A DNA stretch of 64,000 nucleotides from the NCBI RefSeq assembly GCF_011745365.1, contig NW_024468913.1, positions 3,906,001 to 3,970,000 of the forward strand, given 5' to 3'. Of this stretch, positions 11,118 through 23,407 are shown piece after piece. The position numbers and the translations under genes were made by a program. This DNA is from Cryphonectria parasitica EP155. Lineage: Eukaryota > Ascomycota > Sordariomycetes > Diaporthales > Cryphonectriaceae. The first letter of the stretch is position 1. Each line of letters begins with the position of its first letter. The notes beneath the pieces are model-generated. The model was not told where the DNA came from. It saw nothing but the letters and a program-made list of their open reading frames with translations, and did not search any database.

Positions 11118-11804
11118 ATGCCCTCTCTCGCCGGTGGCAACGGCGCCGCCAAGCCCGCCACCTCCAAATTCCAGCTACCGGCCCTCGACCTCAAGTTCGG
11201 CTCTCTGACGGAGGGCACAGACATCCCACCCCCTCTGCCATCACCTATACAGGAGGAGGCACCAGAGCTTCCCAAGGCCGCCCAGCCCGCCGTCAATTCT
11301 GCTACGCACCACCCCACCATTGCCAGCAATGCTACCCAGACCACCCCAGAGGTCCAGAGCAACGGCCTGACGCGGTCCGCAGAGCAGCAACCGCCTGCCT
11401 CGCCGACCTCCACCAAGGCTCCGCCTAGCATCCGACGTTTGTTCAGCCGCAACCGTCTGAACGAAGCCTTATATGCTAACCGTCACCCCAATCTAGTTGA
11501 CGGTGCCATCCCCAGGCCCCCGAGCCAGAGCAATGCCAGCATTGCTACCGACAAGCAGTCCAAGCGCAGCTCCGGTTGGTTCCGCCGCCTGCGAGGCTCC
11601 GACAGCCTGGATATCAGGCGCTCCAGTCGCATCTTCATCTCTGGCGATGGTCCCAAGCCTGCCACGCCCACCACGCCCACGACCCCCAGGTTTACCGGCC
11701 CTCCACCCCCCAAGATACCTGAGTTCAAGGCCCTCGGGTCCAAGGTCGACATCTCTGATGATGCTGGCAGCCTCGGCTCTGACCTCTTCAAGGACATCAA
11801 GTAG
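11118..11804 (+). CDS. Conserved-looking small disordered protein, unknown function
   Basis: Single reading frame, 228 aa from the ATG at 11118; the frame is open further upstream, but this is the first ATG after a long CT-rich leader. No enzymatic domain is visible. The protein is Pro/Ser/Thr-rich with a basic core (Ser-Ile-Arg-Arg-Leu-Phe-Ser-Arg-Asn-Arg-Leu-Asn, about residues 104-115), a second basic patch (Ser-Ser-Gly-Trp-Phe-Arg-Arg-Leu-Arg), a Thr-Pro repeat, and an acidic end with Asp-Ala-Gly-Ser-Leu-Gly-Ser-Asp-Leu-Phe-Lys-Asp-Ile-Lys. I believe similar short proteins occur across Pezizomycotina, but that is from memory and not a search. An internal 60-nt segment (11437-11496) has all the marks of an intron yet is in frame, so a shorter spliced isoform is possible. 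No function is assigned. Confidence 0.7.
   Translation: MPSLAGGNGAAKPATSKFQLPALDLKFGSLTEGTDIPPPLPSPIQEEAPELPKAAQPAVNSATHHPTIASNATQTTPEVQSNGLTRSAEQQPPASPTSTKAPPSIRRLFSRNRLNEALYANRHPNLVDGAIPRPPSQSNASIATDKQSKRSSGWFRRLRGSDSLDIRRSSRIFISGDGPKPATPTTPTTPRFTGPPPPKIPEFKALGSKVDISDDAGSLGSDLFKDIK
11437..11496 (+). other. Possible in-frame cryptic intron (exitron)
   Basis: The segment starts GTTTGT, has a GCTAAC branch-like site at 11475-11480 and ends ATCTAG at 11496. It is 60 nt, so removal keeps frame and deletes 20 residues including most of the basic Ser-Arg-Asn-Arg motif. Both states are translatable. Confidence 0.35.
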
Positions 11805-14169
11805 ACGGACGGTAGGCCAGCACGCCCTGGCTGGATTCCATGTCTCAGGCCTGGCAATCCGGACAACGGCAAACGGTGCCAGGCCGTTTTCATCGATTCT
11901 GGACCGACTGCGCCCCCTACCAATAGATATGACGATACAGTTGCTTTGTGCAAGAAGTCGGAAAGAGAGAGAGGGAGAAAGAGATGGAGAGAGATGGTGA
12001 GAAGGAGGAATCGAGTTCGAGTTCGAGATACCCCGCCCGCCCTATGCGAGCTCATTCACAAGCGGAGAAGCGCCCCCCCCCCCCCTTTTCTTTTTTTGGT
12101 TTTTTCTTCTTCCTTTCTATTTCTTTCTTCTTTAATTCCTACGCACCTTTACATAACACTCTCACCCCGAACGACGTTTTCACTTTTCTTGTTCTTCGAC
12201 CACAACGGGCCCCCAAGCCAATTTAACACGGACTTATCCATACATTGAAAGAGATGGAGGAGGTGACAGACCGAGGTCCCAATTTGGTGTATATTCTCTG
12301 GGTTATCTTTTCGGCGCTTCTCTTGATACCTTGAGAGCTGGGGCATAAAGGGCATATTGCTGGCAGCCGTACATAATATGATTTGACGTCACAAGCGGGT
12401 GTCGTTAAATCTTGTGAACTCATGGAGCGGGTCATTGAGTCAAGGGACGGAAGTGAGGTTTTTCTTCATAAGGGAAGAAGCATGCCTAGTCTGTCCCGCG
12501 CTATATGAAAAGAATTGTTGACGAATTCGAAAGGACAAGCAGCTGGGCCAAAAATTCGATATATATTTAATGGGAGACGCGACTGCCCAGGCATTGGGGG
12601 CCATTTCTACAAACCAAAAAAAAATGATTGGAACCGGACTTGAGTGCTGTGAAGACTGCGAACCATTTGTAAGTGATGTTGTTGTCATTGAGTTGGATCA
12701 ACACGCGTGGCTTCACGGAGTGCCTCGTGGTTCGAGGTGGGTGCTGCCAGTATGATGCTCACGTACACTCAGTTCCATTGCCGTCTTGTTCATGGCCACT
12801 AGCGGCAGTAGCAAAGGCGACAAAGCGAGGCCTGGAGAGGTGTGGTGTCTTCAATGCGGTCCTGTCTATAGTGAGTATCATGCTTTTGATGCAGATATTG
12901 CTTTTGTAGTACGTCTAGTGTGCACTTTCTTTTCACGAATGCTATATAGTCTCACCATGAAGATCATTGGGCCGCTGCGGATTTTGGGTTTTTCTTGCTG
13001 CCAACTGCTGCGAAAACTAACTCTCTCTCACTTGCTCACTCACTCGCCTTTGATCTGGTCCTGTCTGTAGTAGGTATGGTGCATGTGGTTGCGGTCTTGG
13101 AAAGCTCTGATTGGTCGGTGGACAGCAGGTCAGTCGTCTGACAGCATTTCGTGCATGAGACGGGCAAGAGAATGCTATTTGAGGAGCGTGCCCGTGCTTC
13201 CAGACCTCGGTCTGCCTTGTCGGGGGCTGTTCGTTCGTCACTGTAGGTGCAGGACGGCTCAACTTGCGTGCGAGAAATAAGACGCTGCGTCAACCCCTTT
13301 TCGGCTATGCAGCAGGCAACTCGATGCAGGTACTGATGCAAGTGATTAATTTGATAGCTGGCTGCTCACACAATTTTTTTTTGAATTCCCTCGTGCTCAT
13401 GCGTAAGACAGTCTTTTAGCTAGAATCGAAAGAAAGTATACGATGATTGTAGCCAAAGATCGAGCCCTCTCTCACCTGTGTCGCAGGCATTGCCAAATAG
13501 GGTAATGATTTAACCAGCTTATGCGTCAAAACTCTCAGCTGCACCATCTGATTCAACCCACCAATCTGAGTAAGCTCTCTGACAATCTCAGTTCTGCACT
13601 AAATGAACGATGTAGAACACTCGATTTGGACCGTCTCCTGGCCTTTTGAGAGCGCTGGAGGTGTAACGCTTGTTCCATAGTGCCATGAGCTTGGTTTCAG
13701 CTGCAAAGTCCGCTCCTAAGAGCAGGAGGAATCTATTCACTCCTGGCCTCATCTTCTGTAGAAGCTCAATAGGTGGAAGTAGAGATAATTCCCGAGGCAT
13801 TCCTTCGTTGGAATTTCTACCAACACGACGTCTAAGCTCAGTGTAGGCATGCTAGGTCGAAAGCGGTTCGGGAAAACGTATCATGCATGAACCTTTAGCA
13901 GACGTGTACTATATAGTCAACTCCGAGCTTGCGCCACTTCCTCTACCGCCTCAAAATCTGCGCATCGGGCCGGACCTATGCATTCCTGGATAATCTATCC
14001 CGCCTCTCTTTATATCATCTCCAAAGCCTCCTCTCGCACAGCTGTTTCTGCAAATCTCAATTCTTCCAAACGCCAAACATTTTTCATTACAGTATTCATT
14101 TCCCAGATCTTCAGTGACTTGCATACTAGACCCCTTACACCTATTTTCTTTGCTAGAGCCTTTCTTACA
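11805..14169. other. Gene-poor region, no gene clearly supported
   Basis: This holds the 3' flank of the 11118 gene, a 13-base C run (12073-12085) followed by T-rich DNA, and then about 2 kb of mixed-composition sequence. A short frame at 12792 has a Cys-x-x-Cys pair and runs into a GTGAGT, and a 70-codon minus-strand frame (13588-13800) is open. Neither can be tied to a family. These could be gene relics. Confidence 0.4.
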
Positions 14170-14476
14170 ATGGCTCTCGACGCCGGATCTATCATCTCCA
14201 TCATTGGCATTCTCGTAGGCCTTCCCCCCTGTCTCTTGGCTGTATACCAGTATTTCCAACGCCAGCACCGAGGTCTGTCCACTGCGCTTCCCTAGACCCT
14301 TTCTCTCTGCTGCTGAAATTCATGTTCATTCACCGGCTGCACTCTGCATCTTATTACCCTACAATATCATAACTAAGGCGCTCCCAGACGAAGTTCTCCC
14401 ATACTACGACCGCCAGAGGCATTCGGCTGGCGATCGCTTCATAACTGGTGTGGTCTTTTCCATGCGGTCTCCGTAG
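14170..14476 (+). CDS. Possible small single-pass membrane protein
   Basis: From ATG 14170 the translation gives a short N-terminus and one strong hydrophobic segment (Ile-Ile-Ser-Ile-Ile-Gly-Ile-Leu-Val-Gly-Leu-Pro-Pro, about residues 8-27), then a basic end Gln-Arg-Gln-His-Arg at a GTCTGT donor (14273). Splicing to a CTCCCAG acceptor at 14387 would add Asp-Glu-Val-Leu-Pro-Tyr-Tyr-Asp-Arg-Gln-Arg and end at tandem TAG TAG codons (14474-14479), giving 63 aa. Without splicing it stops after 41 aa at 14295. Such membrane-plus-basic N-termini are seen in uncharacterised fungal proteins. This may be a complete small gene, the 5' end of a decayed gene, or chance; no domain supports it. Confidence 0.3.
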
Positions 14477-14479
14477 TAG

Positions 14480-15180
14480 CACTGCCAGTATTGGTGCAAC
14501 TGTGAACGACCATGGCCGATCGAGAGTGCCGGAACTCGAAAGCCGGTTCAGACAGGCGCGGCGCTGGCGCCCCGTTGCTTGACCCCGATTTCCCGTACTA
14601 CCACCGAGCCGAAACCAACCCCACTCACGACCGGAAGACCCCACTATCGGCCGGCCGACCTCCGAAATAGCGACTTCTTCACATGCAGCTTACGGGCTCC
14701 TACGAATACGTCTCCCCTCACACACGATTGCGACGGTTATGACTTGATGCGAAAAAGAAAAGAAAAAAACATGGAGGAATGGTATTGGAAAATCATCTGT
14801 CTGGCTACATATACCCAACCACATCTCGGCACTGCATGCTCATTGCACACCCTACGCGCGAGCCCTATCATTCTGGACAAACTTCTTTAGGCCTATCTAA
14901 CCTATGAACAGATAAAAGCAGGGGAAGTGTGAGGAACTTTATTGCAGATTTTTTTCTTTCTTTCTTTTGTAATTCGATAGATGGGCGCATCTTGAGGGAC
15001 TTGGAAGGCCGAAATGCAGGTGATTGGGTCCTGGATTTAGGTAGGCGATTACTGGACGAGCTTGGTAAGGGTTCGGAGCTTGCGGATGATTTTACTTGCA
15101 TGGAAATGGGACATGAGCATGGAGTTCAAAGGACGAAAGGGTTGTAAATACGCAGATATCAGGTACGTATATATCCTATT

Positions 15181-15213
<33 letters not shown>

Positions 15214-15643
15214 ATAAAGAGACAAAAACCCCAAACTGAAATTCAAGGGTCAAGCTTGTATTGACATATAATATAGAAGAATACACAGAACACTTGGAAG
15301 GTGTCCAAAACTAGACAATACCTAGCTGATGCTGGCTAAGAAAGAAAAGGAAGAGGGGGAAGAAAAAAAAGAGGAAGGGGGAATAAGACCTAATGCGAAT
15401 CGCATACTCCGCTTGAACATAACTCATGAGAGAGCATAGCATCAACGTTTTGCTCATGGCCAGATCTCACCATCAACCAGGATGTGGGTCTGTTGTTGTA
15501 TTTTCCCCCATCAACCCAAATCCCTCACCCGTCGTCAAAATCGCAAAAAGTCCTGCCTTCCCTGATGAGAAAGACATGGGTAAATGCCTCATCATTGAAG
15601 AAAGCAAATCCCTTTCCACATACACATGGCCAGTGGAAATTCC
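14480..15643. other. Intergenic, no gene seen
   Basis: 3' flank of the ROM2-like gene. It includes an A29 homopolymer (15183-15211) and A/G-rich low-complexity DNA around 15340-15390. An open stretch near 14520-14670 is Pro/Thr-rich and unsupported. Confidence 0.5.
15183..15211. repeat. Poly(A) tract, A29
   Basis: An uninterrupted run of A on the plus strand with no adjacent open frame or target-site duplication that I can see. Run length is prone to sequencing error. Confidence 0.85.
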
Positions 15644-18600
15644 TTAGCCAGCCTTGTCGTGTCCATCATTAAGTAGTAACTCCAGGATAATTTGCATGCC
15701 AGGAACCTCGGGATGCGTCATGGTGATCTTGACAGTGCCCTTGGAGTCTTGCTCACCGGCGATGATCGAGCCCGCCCCGACACCACCCGCGCCTGTCGGG
15801 CCGCGCACTCCATAGTCGAGACAGCGCACGTCGCGACCAGCCACGATCTGCCGCAGCCTGCCGTTCTCGGCATTGCGCACCTCAACGTAGTCCTCATTGA
15901 ACAGGACGAGGTACTGCCCGAACATGGTCGCCCCGCGGGCCTTCTTCTGCTTGCCCGAGTACTCCATGATCAGCGTGCGGGAAACCTCACCGTGCTTGTC
16001 GACATAGACCGCACAGTCCTCATAGGCGAGGATGAACTCTTGCTCGTTGAGCTTGAACATGCCGAGTGGCCGCTGGTCGCGGATGCGGTTCGCAATGTTG
16101 GCAATGGTGGGCTGGCCGAGACCGCTGGGCACGGACATGGTCTGTTTCTTGTCCAGCGTGAGCATCTCGAAGCCTTTTGCGGTGGCCACGGCGATGTACG
16201 TCTGGAACAGGTTGAGCGAGTAGCATTCTGTTGGCAGATAGAACTCGTCAAAATCCCGGAACGACTCTGTCAAACCGTTGCCGCCACGACGTCCACCAAA
16301 GATGCGAGGTCGTTTCTCCGAGGACCGCTGGAAGACTGGCTCGAGCACCTTGAAGGTGGTGTGCATGCCTTCCTTCCGCTTGTAGAAGATGAGCATGCGT
16401 TCCTTCATGCGGGCTGTGGCGAAGAATGTGACGTCCTTGGCAAGCCGTTGTGGTGCCTTGCGCACGCTGTCGTGACTTGCGGCTGGGAAGTTCGAGGTGG
16501 GCGCAATTGTCTCCAGGGGATACGCGATTAGGGACCGATCTGCTGTGATGAGACAGATGGAGAACTCTTCCAGGACAGCTATCTGCGTCACCCTGGCGAG
16601 TTGCACAGACTTGGGAGCAATGTTAGTAGATAGTCCCAGGCGTGCACTGAATTAAAAAAAAAAAACCATGACTACTACTCACCCTGGTCCAACCCCGAGG
16701 ATTTGAGGCCTCAGAGATATAAACTCCATAGTCTGTTCCAATTGCCACCAGTGACTTGTTGAACGCTGTAAACGCCGTAGCGCAATTCACTTGAGCCCTG
16801 CACACGGCTGGTGGCCCTCTCCCAGAACCATATATCTTCTCAATTTCGCGGATCGAGCGATCAAGAGGTGTTCCCTTGATAGGCACACCAGGCGTCTTGC
16901 CGATCGCGGAGACCGTGTCGTATGCAAATGCACCGTCCGCCAGGATTCGAAGCCTGAAAGGCTCTGCATTCTGGGCGTGCAATGCTCTTGCGTGCTGAGT
17001 CTTGGCCTCGATGATCTTGCTACACCAGAGCTCGCGGTCCTGTTGAGACGTTGCGTATAGAGTGTACACTTCGTGGCCAAGATGCTTCACTCGGAAGGGG
17101 AATAGAACAGAATCTGCCGAGCTCGCAGTGTTGATGCGAGTAACGGCGTTCATATTCAGAGACCCCATCGAAGATCCAGTGTCGGAGTGTGACAGCACAG
17201 GGCGATCCCCGTTCGACATGACCTTGTTCAGCTGTGTACCGGAGGCATTGGCGATCGCGGTCCGGGTGAGAGGGGCCCTCAACCCGCCCTGCTTCATGAC
17301 GGGTTCATCGCGCATACTTTCCAGGAAGAGCAAGGGCATGGGAATTGGCTATAAAAAGTTAGCGCGCGCACACACATACACCCACACGTACACAAGTATG
17401 AACCCCCAAGATTCTCTCCTGGCTTAAAAATAGCACAACACATACCTCTTTAGACACGTCATATTTCTTGTCCTTCCCGTCTTTGGAGGGATACTCCTTC
17501 GCCAGGATGAAGTAGTGGTCAAACAGCAATGCGTGTGTATCGACCCACCGCACACCTTTGGACCCCATTCTTGTGAGGTCGCCTTGGTGAATCAGCTGTC
17601 TTCCCAGGTGATCCAGGTTGAGGACTGATTGGAACCCTGGGCGGAGGACCAGCGCGGACTGTAGCATATGAAGATCGACCTTGCTCTTGCTGCGGGCCAC
17701 GGCTTCGTCGCACTTGTGTGTCACAGCTCTGATCTCTTCGAGGGCCTTCAGCAAGTTGGTCTTCTCCTCACTGTCCTGCACCATCTTCTTCAAGCTTGCG
17801 TCGAGAAGCAGACTGTATCTTTGCAGTCGGGTGATGGGCGCCTTCAGGAAAGTGTCCCAGCCTAATCGATTCGACCGTTTGTGACGCTGCACGTGCTCTA
17901 GGAACTGAGCAAACAGCACATTGCGGGAAGCCTCTTTGCGAATGGCCAGCTGGGCATGGGGAAAGGCTGCAGAAAATTCCAGGTAGGGTGCTTCTGCTTT
18001 TCGGATCCAATCACGAAAGATGTCTGAGAATCCAGTGATCCACGGGCCCTGCTCATTCTGGCGATACTTCAGCTGCGCCAGTAGGTATTCCTTGTTGACC
18101 TGGTGAACTGCGTCGACCTTCCCAAAGACTTTGTCGACGAAAGCATTGATCTTCGCGGGGGGAATGATGGGAGGCGCCCATGCCTTGAGCTGATCTCGGT
18201 ACAACAGCCGGACGACCTCCAATTGTGCCATATAGTCTTCCTCACCAGTCACGATCTCGTGAAGAATGTTTTGTCGCTCGGTCTCCTTTTTGGGTTTCGC
18301 CTCCACGCCGGCTTTATCGAGCTTGTAGAATGTCGCCCAGTCGGCGTGGTGCTCAGACTCGTCCGCCAAGAGCTCGTCCAGGTTGGCCTTCTTCAGCGTT
18401 CGCGTGCAATGGTACGAATAGCATCTGCCACCAACCTCGGTCTCGTGCACCTTTGGTGCATAGCAACCGGACCCAGTCAGCTGCCACAAGACACCAGAGA
18501 GCGTTCCCTGGCCAAATTTTACCCACTCCTCATCCTCAAGAAGTATGCCGGCCTCGTACAGCCGATCAGCCACAATCACGCCCAGTGTCTCGGCGTCTGC

Positions 18601-20946
18601 GATGTTCATGGTCGGCACCTTGGTGGTGAAGAGCTTGGTGAGGCCGTCCTCGACGGTCTTGCGCTTTAGGTCCGGCTCGCCTTCCGCCATCTCCCGGAGC
18701 CAAGCTGCAATGCTGCTCAGCGCCCAAGGCTCTGCGCAGCGCTTGCAGTCACCAGTGCTCAACTTCTCAGGAATAAACTTCTTCTTGCGCCCACTTGGCA
18801 GTGTGATCAGATCATAAGCCATGGGAGACGGAGTCCCCGTCTCGTAGCCCTCCAGTGGGGTGCCCAGCTGCGAACCATTGTGCTGATGTTGCTGTTGCCG
18901 TAATGCCTTCCTGCGCTCTTCTGCAGCATCTGTTCTTGATCTTCCGGGGACCTGGACGGCGGGTGTTGTAGTATGACTTGACAGCGAAATGGACCTCTCG
19001 ACCTGTTGTTGATGGGTCAATGGTTGCTGGCCGACGTCGAAGCCATCGGCGCGTTGCACCCTTGAGTCACTACTGAGTGAGTAGCTGTGCTGACTTGGTC
19101 CGCGGCTTGGTGACTGCACAGAGAGCGAAGGACTTGTATCAGACCCACCAGGCAGGGCCGGCAATGGGCGATTGGATAGCCCTGGGTGGAAGAAGAGATC
19201 AGGGAGGTCCTCCTTGACGGGGGAGTCACTGCCACTCGCACGATCATCCCCCTCGTCAAAGCTGCGGCGCTGGGCCGTGGGAGCCTGCAGCCCACCGGTA
19301 TCACCGTAGTCCACATCGATAGCCAACCCATAGTAACCCCCATCGTCACTATCATCATCTGGATAGGGGAGAGTTTGGTCCGTTGGAGGGGGCGGCAGTG
19401 GCCTTTCACGGCTCTGAAGTGACGTTGACCTTGCCGGCGGCGAAGCCGCATTATTGTCGTACGACAGGTTCAGGTTCGGCGTGTAACCTCCGCTCAAGGC
19501 CGCAAGATCCAGTGCACCTGCGTACTCGCTGTCGCTGCCACTCGGCTGCTCCTCTGGGGGAGCAGGTAGCGAGGATGTTGCTACTGGGTGGTTGGGAGGA
19601 TATAGTGAATATGACGTGTTTCCGCTGAAGCGGCGGTCTGTCAGCTCATCCTCCTGCATCATGGCCAGACCGGCTGCTCCATCCCCATCACTATCATCGT
19701 CCTCGAAGAAGGTGGCCGGCGTGCTACGACTGTTGAGCGTAGATGCGTTCGAGTTGTACCGACCCACACCTGTGCTGATAGTCCCCTGCATAGTCGACGC
19801 TCGCGAGTCAAAGCTGGTGCGAAGTCTGTCCAGATCATCGTCGGATATGTTTCCGTTGATCGGCGCGGGCCGGGAAGCGTGGCCGCCTTCTCCACCAAGG
19901 TCGTTGAATATGTCCTCCATCAAGCTTTCCTGCGCCACCTGTTCATTGGAAAAGTATGTCAGGCTCGGGTCGCCTGCCCTCTCGTCTGGAGTCATTTCTG
20001 TCGGTCGACTTGGGAGCGGTGCATTCGTCGGATGCCTGGCGAGGCCTGGGGACGAAGGTTGATCGTACACGGGAGGCGACGGGGCCGGCGACGTATGTGA
20101 TGCCTGGCGCGTTCGAGAAGTCATGAAGGCCGCATTTGGATCTGCTGCTGAATAATTTGGGCCAACAGGCATTTGGAAGGACCCGGGATACGGCGCCTGA
20201 GCAGTGTATTGAGGGCCCTGCGGGGAGGTGGTTCCGTTGGACTGGTGAAGGCCGCCGGTCCATGCAGCCTGAAAGGGCGTAGGTGTCATTGATGGTGTCG
20301 AATGTGACGAGTACTGAGGACTCGGCAGACTGGGCGCGTACTGTGAGTTTCCTCCTCCAGCTGCTGCTGCTGCATGCATCTGCGGTGACACGACTTCGTG
20401 ATGATTATACGTGGGGCTATAGGGTGGGTTCTCCTGTTGGGAAGAATACGACGCGTTCGCTTGCTGAGACGCCATGGAACTGCTGTAGACATGCCCATAC
20501 TGGTTGTATCGCTGCTGAGTCGGGCTGACGCCTGCGTAGGCCGACGGGTCGTAGGTCGCATGGTTGTAGGTCGTGGGTTGCGGGGTGTAGCTCGTGGGAT
20601 GGGCGGGCGGCGAAGCATATCGCGCAGCTGGGTGGTAGGGCAACGTGGTCGAGCTCGATCTCGCAAAGTCTTGTGGGTTGTATGATGTCGGCGAAAGGGG
20701 CGGTTGTTGAGCCTGATTTTGATATGACTGTTGGTAGCCAGCTGCCGAAGCAGTCGGGCTCGTCATGTACCCCTCCGCCTGCCTTCCCATGGAGGGACTG
20801 TGGTGCCGAGCTGGGTCGGCAGCAGCGTCATCGCCCTCGTTGAAGCTACCCCTACGTGGCGGGTAGACATTTTGACCATGGCCAGCAACGGGATATTGAA
20901 CTGGAGGTAGATGGCCGTAGCGCGGGTTGTTGCCTCTGAATGACAT
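15644..20946 (-). CDS. ROM2: ROM2-like Rho1 guanine nucleotide exchange factor (DEP-DH-PH-CNH)
   Basis: Three exons: 20946-17446, 17348-16683 and 16609-15644. Introns are 17349-17445 (GTATGT...TATAG) and 16610-16682 (GTGAGT...CTAAC...CCAAG); both junctions are phase 0. The product is 1710 aa. Residues 1-700 are disordered and rich in Ser/Pro/Gln/Tyr. Then come a DEP domain (about 715-850), a DH/RhoGEF domain (about 890-1085, with Glu-Ile-Val-Thr-Gly-Glu-Glu-Asp-Tyr and Pro-Ile-Thr-Arg-Leu-Gln-Arg-Tyr), a PH domain split by a low-complexity insert (about 1092-1288) and a C-terminal CNH domain (about 1295-1690). This order is that of fungal Rom1/Rom2. The family loads GTP on Rho1 at sites of growth, which activates glucan synthase and the Pkc1 cell-wall integrity MAP kinase pathway. 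The last intron uses an AAG acceptor; the earlier CAG would put a stop in frame. Confidence 0.93.
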
Positions 20947-23407
20947 GTTTGTTATGCAAACAGGATGAAGAAATAGTGGGGGAGGATCGTCGCAGCAAGT
21001 CGGGGCGATCGTGGCCTAAGACTTGTAACGTCAGGAGGAGGCCTCGCTGACTGTAGCACGTTGGAGACGAGCAGCACTGTCCAAGTGCGCGAGAGTGCGG
21101 TCGGTCAACGCGCTTAGAGGAATCGGAGAAGGGGAGGTGTGTTCTTTGAAGGAGCGTCGCTGGAGCCCAGAAGCCCAGAGATCGAAGACCTGGGTGGGGA
21201 GCGAGTCGCAGGTCGAGGGTCCCTCAGATAATGTGTCGTAGCAGCCAAGAGGCCTAGGATCCTAGGCACCGAAATCGTAGGTAGCGGTCCGACGGTCGAG
21301 CGAAGAAGGCAAAGGGGTAAGGTGGGCTGCACGATTGGGTCACGGCTGGTCGGATCCGCTGGTGGATGTCGAGGAGCGAGGCAAGAGAACGAAGTGAGGG
21401 GTGTGTCGTCGGCCAGCGAGTATCGTGTGTAGCAAGCATGCCAGCCTCACGTGGCTCGCTGGGTAGTTGGGTAAGATGCTGCTGTGGTGAATCGCCGCCG
21501 TGCCACCCGTGGGTTATCGATCGGTTCGGGCCCTGGCTCGTCGTCACAGAGGGGTTCCCGGCTCAGTCGCGGCTAGTACTGTGTAGTGTATACATTCATT
21601 CAGTATTCATTCAGTCCGGCGCCGAGTCGCGGTTCTCAGATGAAGCCGGTTCGCTTTCTTTCCTTACCGCCAAGATGGAAGACGTACTCGTCGGGTATAG
21701 TGAGGGGAAAGGAAAGAGAGAAACATTTCATTCCCAGCTAGATGACTACACGTTTTAGAGACTGCGCATCCTGCCTCAACCTGGGACCTAGACGGGATCC
21801 TTGAGGCGAGCTGGCGGCCAGTGTTGGGGCTGGAACGCTGTTGGGTGAGCGCTGTACTGCGTCAGTAAGCATAGCCCGGTTTAGCGGCTCCTGCCAACAA
21901 CCTACCCCTGCGGGACCGTTACTTTGGTGGGTATACTCCAATTTCCAGGGCTCCCCACAGAGTATGATGGTACATGGGGCTAGAGTCTCTAGCACCTAGG
22001 CTCAGGTACTAGAGACACGAGCAAGCCCAAGGGTCTCAGCTTCAGGACAGTACTTTTCCCTGTCGCGCATCCGAGCGCTGTTCCTAACTACCTAAGTGCC
22101 CTTATGCCTTTCGGCCTTTTGCTTTTCTCAGCAGTGGCGATCCGGCCTTTGAAACAAATGGCCCACGGTTACGAATCCGCATCGTTCAAAACATACATTG
22201 CTATGCTCCAGTATATAGTACGTGGTTTGCTACATGTTGTTATCTCCAAGATCACTTCTTTTCTTCTAACCTCGTCTTCTGCCCCTTCATGATTTTCCTT
22301 GTGGTCTGGATAAGGTGGGCTGACCACCTTCGCACATCTTCCCACAATCTACGAAATGCTCCTCGATACTGTCAGTTGGATCATTGAAGAGGAGGCGGAG
22401 TTCATCTGACCAGCCAGGCCCTGTTTTAGAAGAAAATGTCGAATCCGTAGTGTTGCACGGGCCCTTACACGAGCAACGCGGCCGAGCTGAGCCATTGCAA
22501 CTCGGTGGTCCAGGTGATATCTCTTGATCCTAGGAAGAAACTGGGAAAACCAATCTCACCACGGCATGCCTCATAATCGAGGTTTGAGATATCAAGCGAT
22601 GCGTTGCCTTCATGATTTTTATCAGCACGTCGCTATGAAGCTATGGAGGCATTGCATTGGTGTTGTTGAAACACGTCATCCCATCACAATTTTGGCTATA
22701 TAGATTGTATTAAGCACAGCACTACCAAACCTGTCTTGGCCCATGGTTCCATGCCTTTTCCTCCTCCTTCTTCTTCTTCTGCCCCCTTCCATCCCTCTTT
22801 GAATGCCTGGCTTTAAGAGGCAATGCGCACTTATAGCCGCTTACTGTGTTGAGCCAACAACTTCGACTCGGCGGCCGCATAGGTGTCTATTCCGCTAGTG
22901 CACCGCCCAGGGTCACCGACACCGGCCGAGGTACAACTGACGACAAGTCAAAGCCCCCCCCCCCACACGGGGCCCTGGTGAGGGGTACCTGTTAGGACTC
23001 GTGTTGTGATGGGGATAGTGACGGTGATGGTGATGGTGGTCATGAAGACCAAAACATCCCAAAAAACAGACCTCGTCGCAATCATCAGATTTCTTCATCT
23101 TCTCCATGTATGAATATTCTAGTCGTTGTTTCGATGAAAATTGTGGGCGAGCATGAAGTCATCGCAAGCACTTGCAGCAGCGTTGCTTAATAATGAAATG
23201 TCAGTCTCATCTAGAGCGGGGTTCCGGATGGCGAATGTGGAGTTGGAAGCTCGCGGCGTCGGACTTTGGCCCTCACTTCAGTTCCCATAAACTTCGGTTC
23301 TCCTCACTTTCCTTTGCGTTTTCCTGAACCATCAAACTCGTCATTGTAGAGTCTGAGCATCGTCCATCATCAACCATATCAACACAACCCACAAATAAAC
23401 CGTCAAG
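20947..23407. other. Long divergent intergenic region, no gene seen
   Basis: Upstream of the ROM2-like gene (-) and SOD1 (+). It includes a C11 run (22954-22964) and a GGTGAT-rich stretch (23005-23040) whose minus-strand translation is His-rich by chance. Open frames such as 21366-21758 lack any family feature. It presumably holds both promoters. Confidence 0.5.

Noticed and set aside
13588..13800. 70-codon minus-strand frame in the gene-poor 12-14 kb region
   Set aside because: The translation reads moderately like protein, but I recognise no family and find no splice-compatible upstream exon; too weak to annotate.
22913..23107. His-rich minus-strand peptide that looks like a metal-binding protein
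   Set aside because: It comes from an imperfect GGTGAT repeat on the plus strand; there is no surrounding gene structure.
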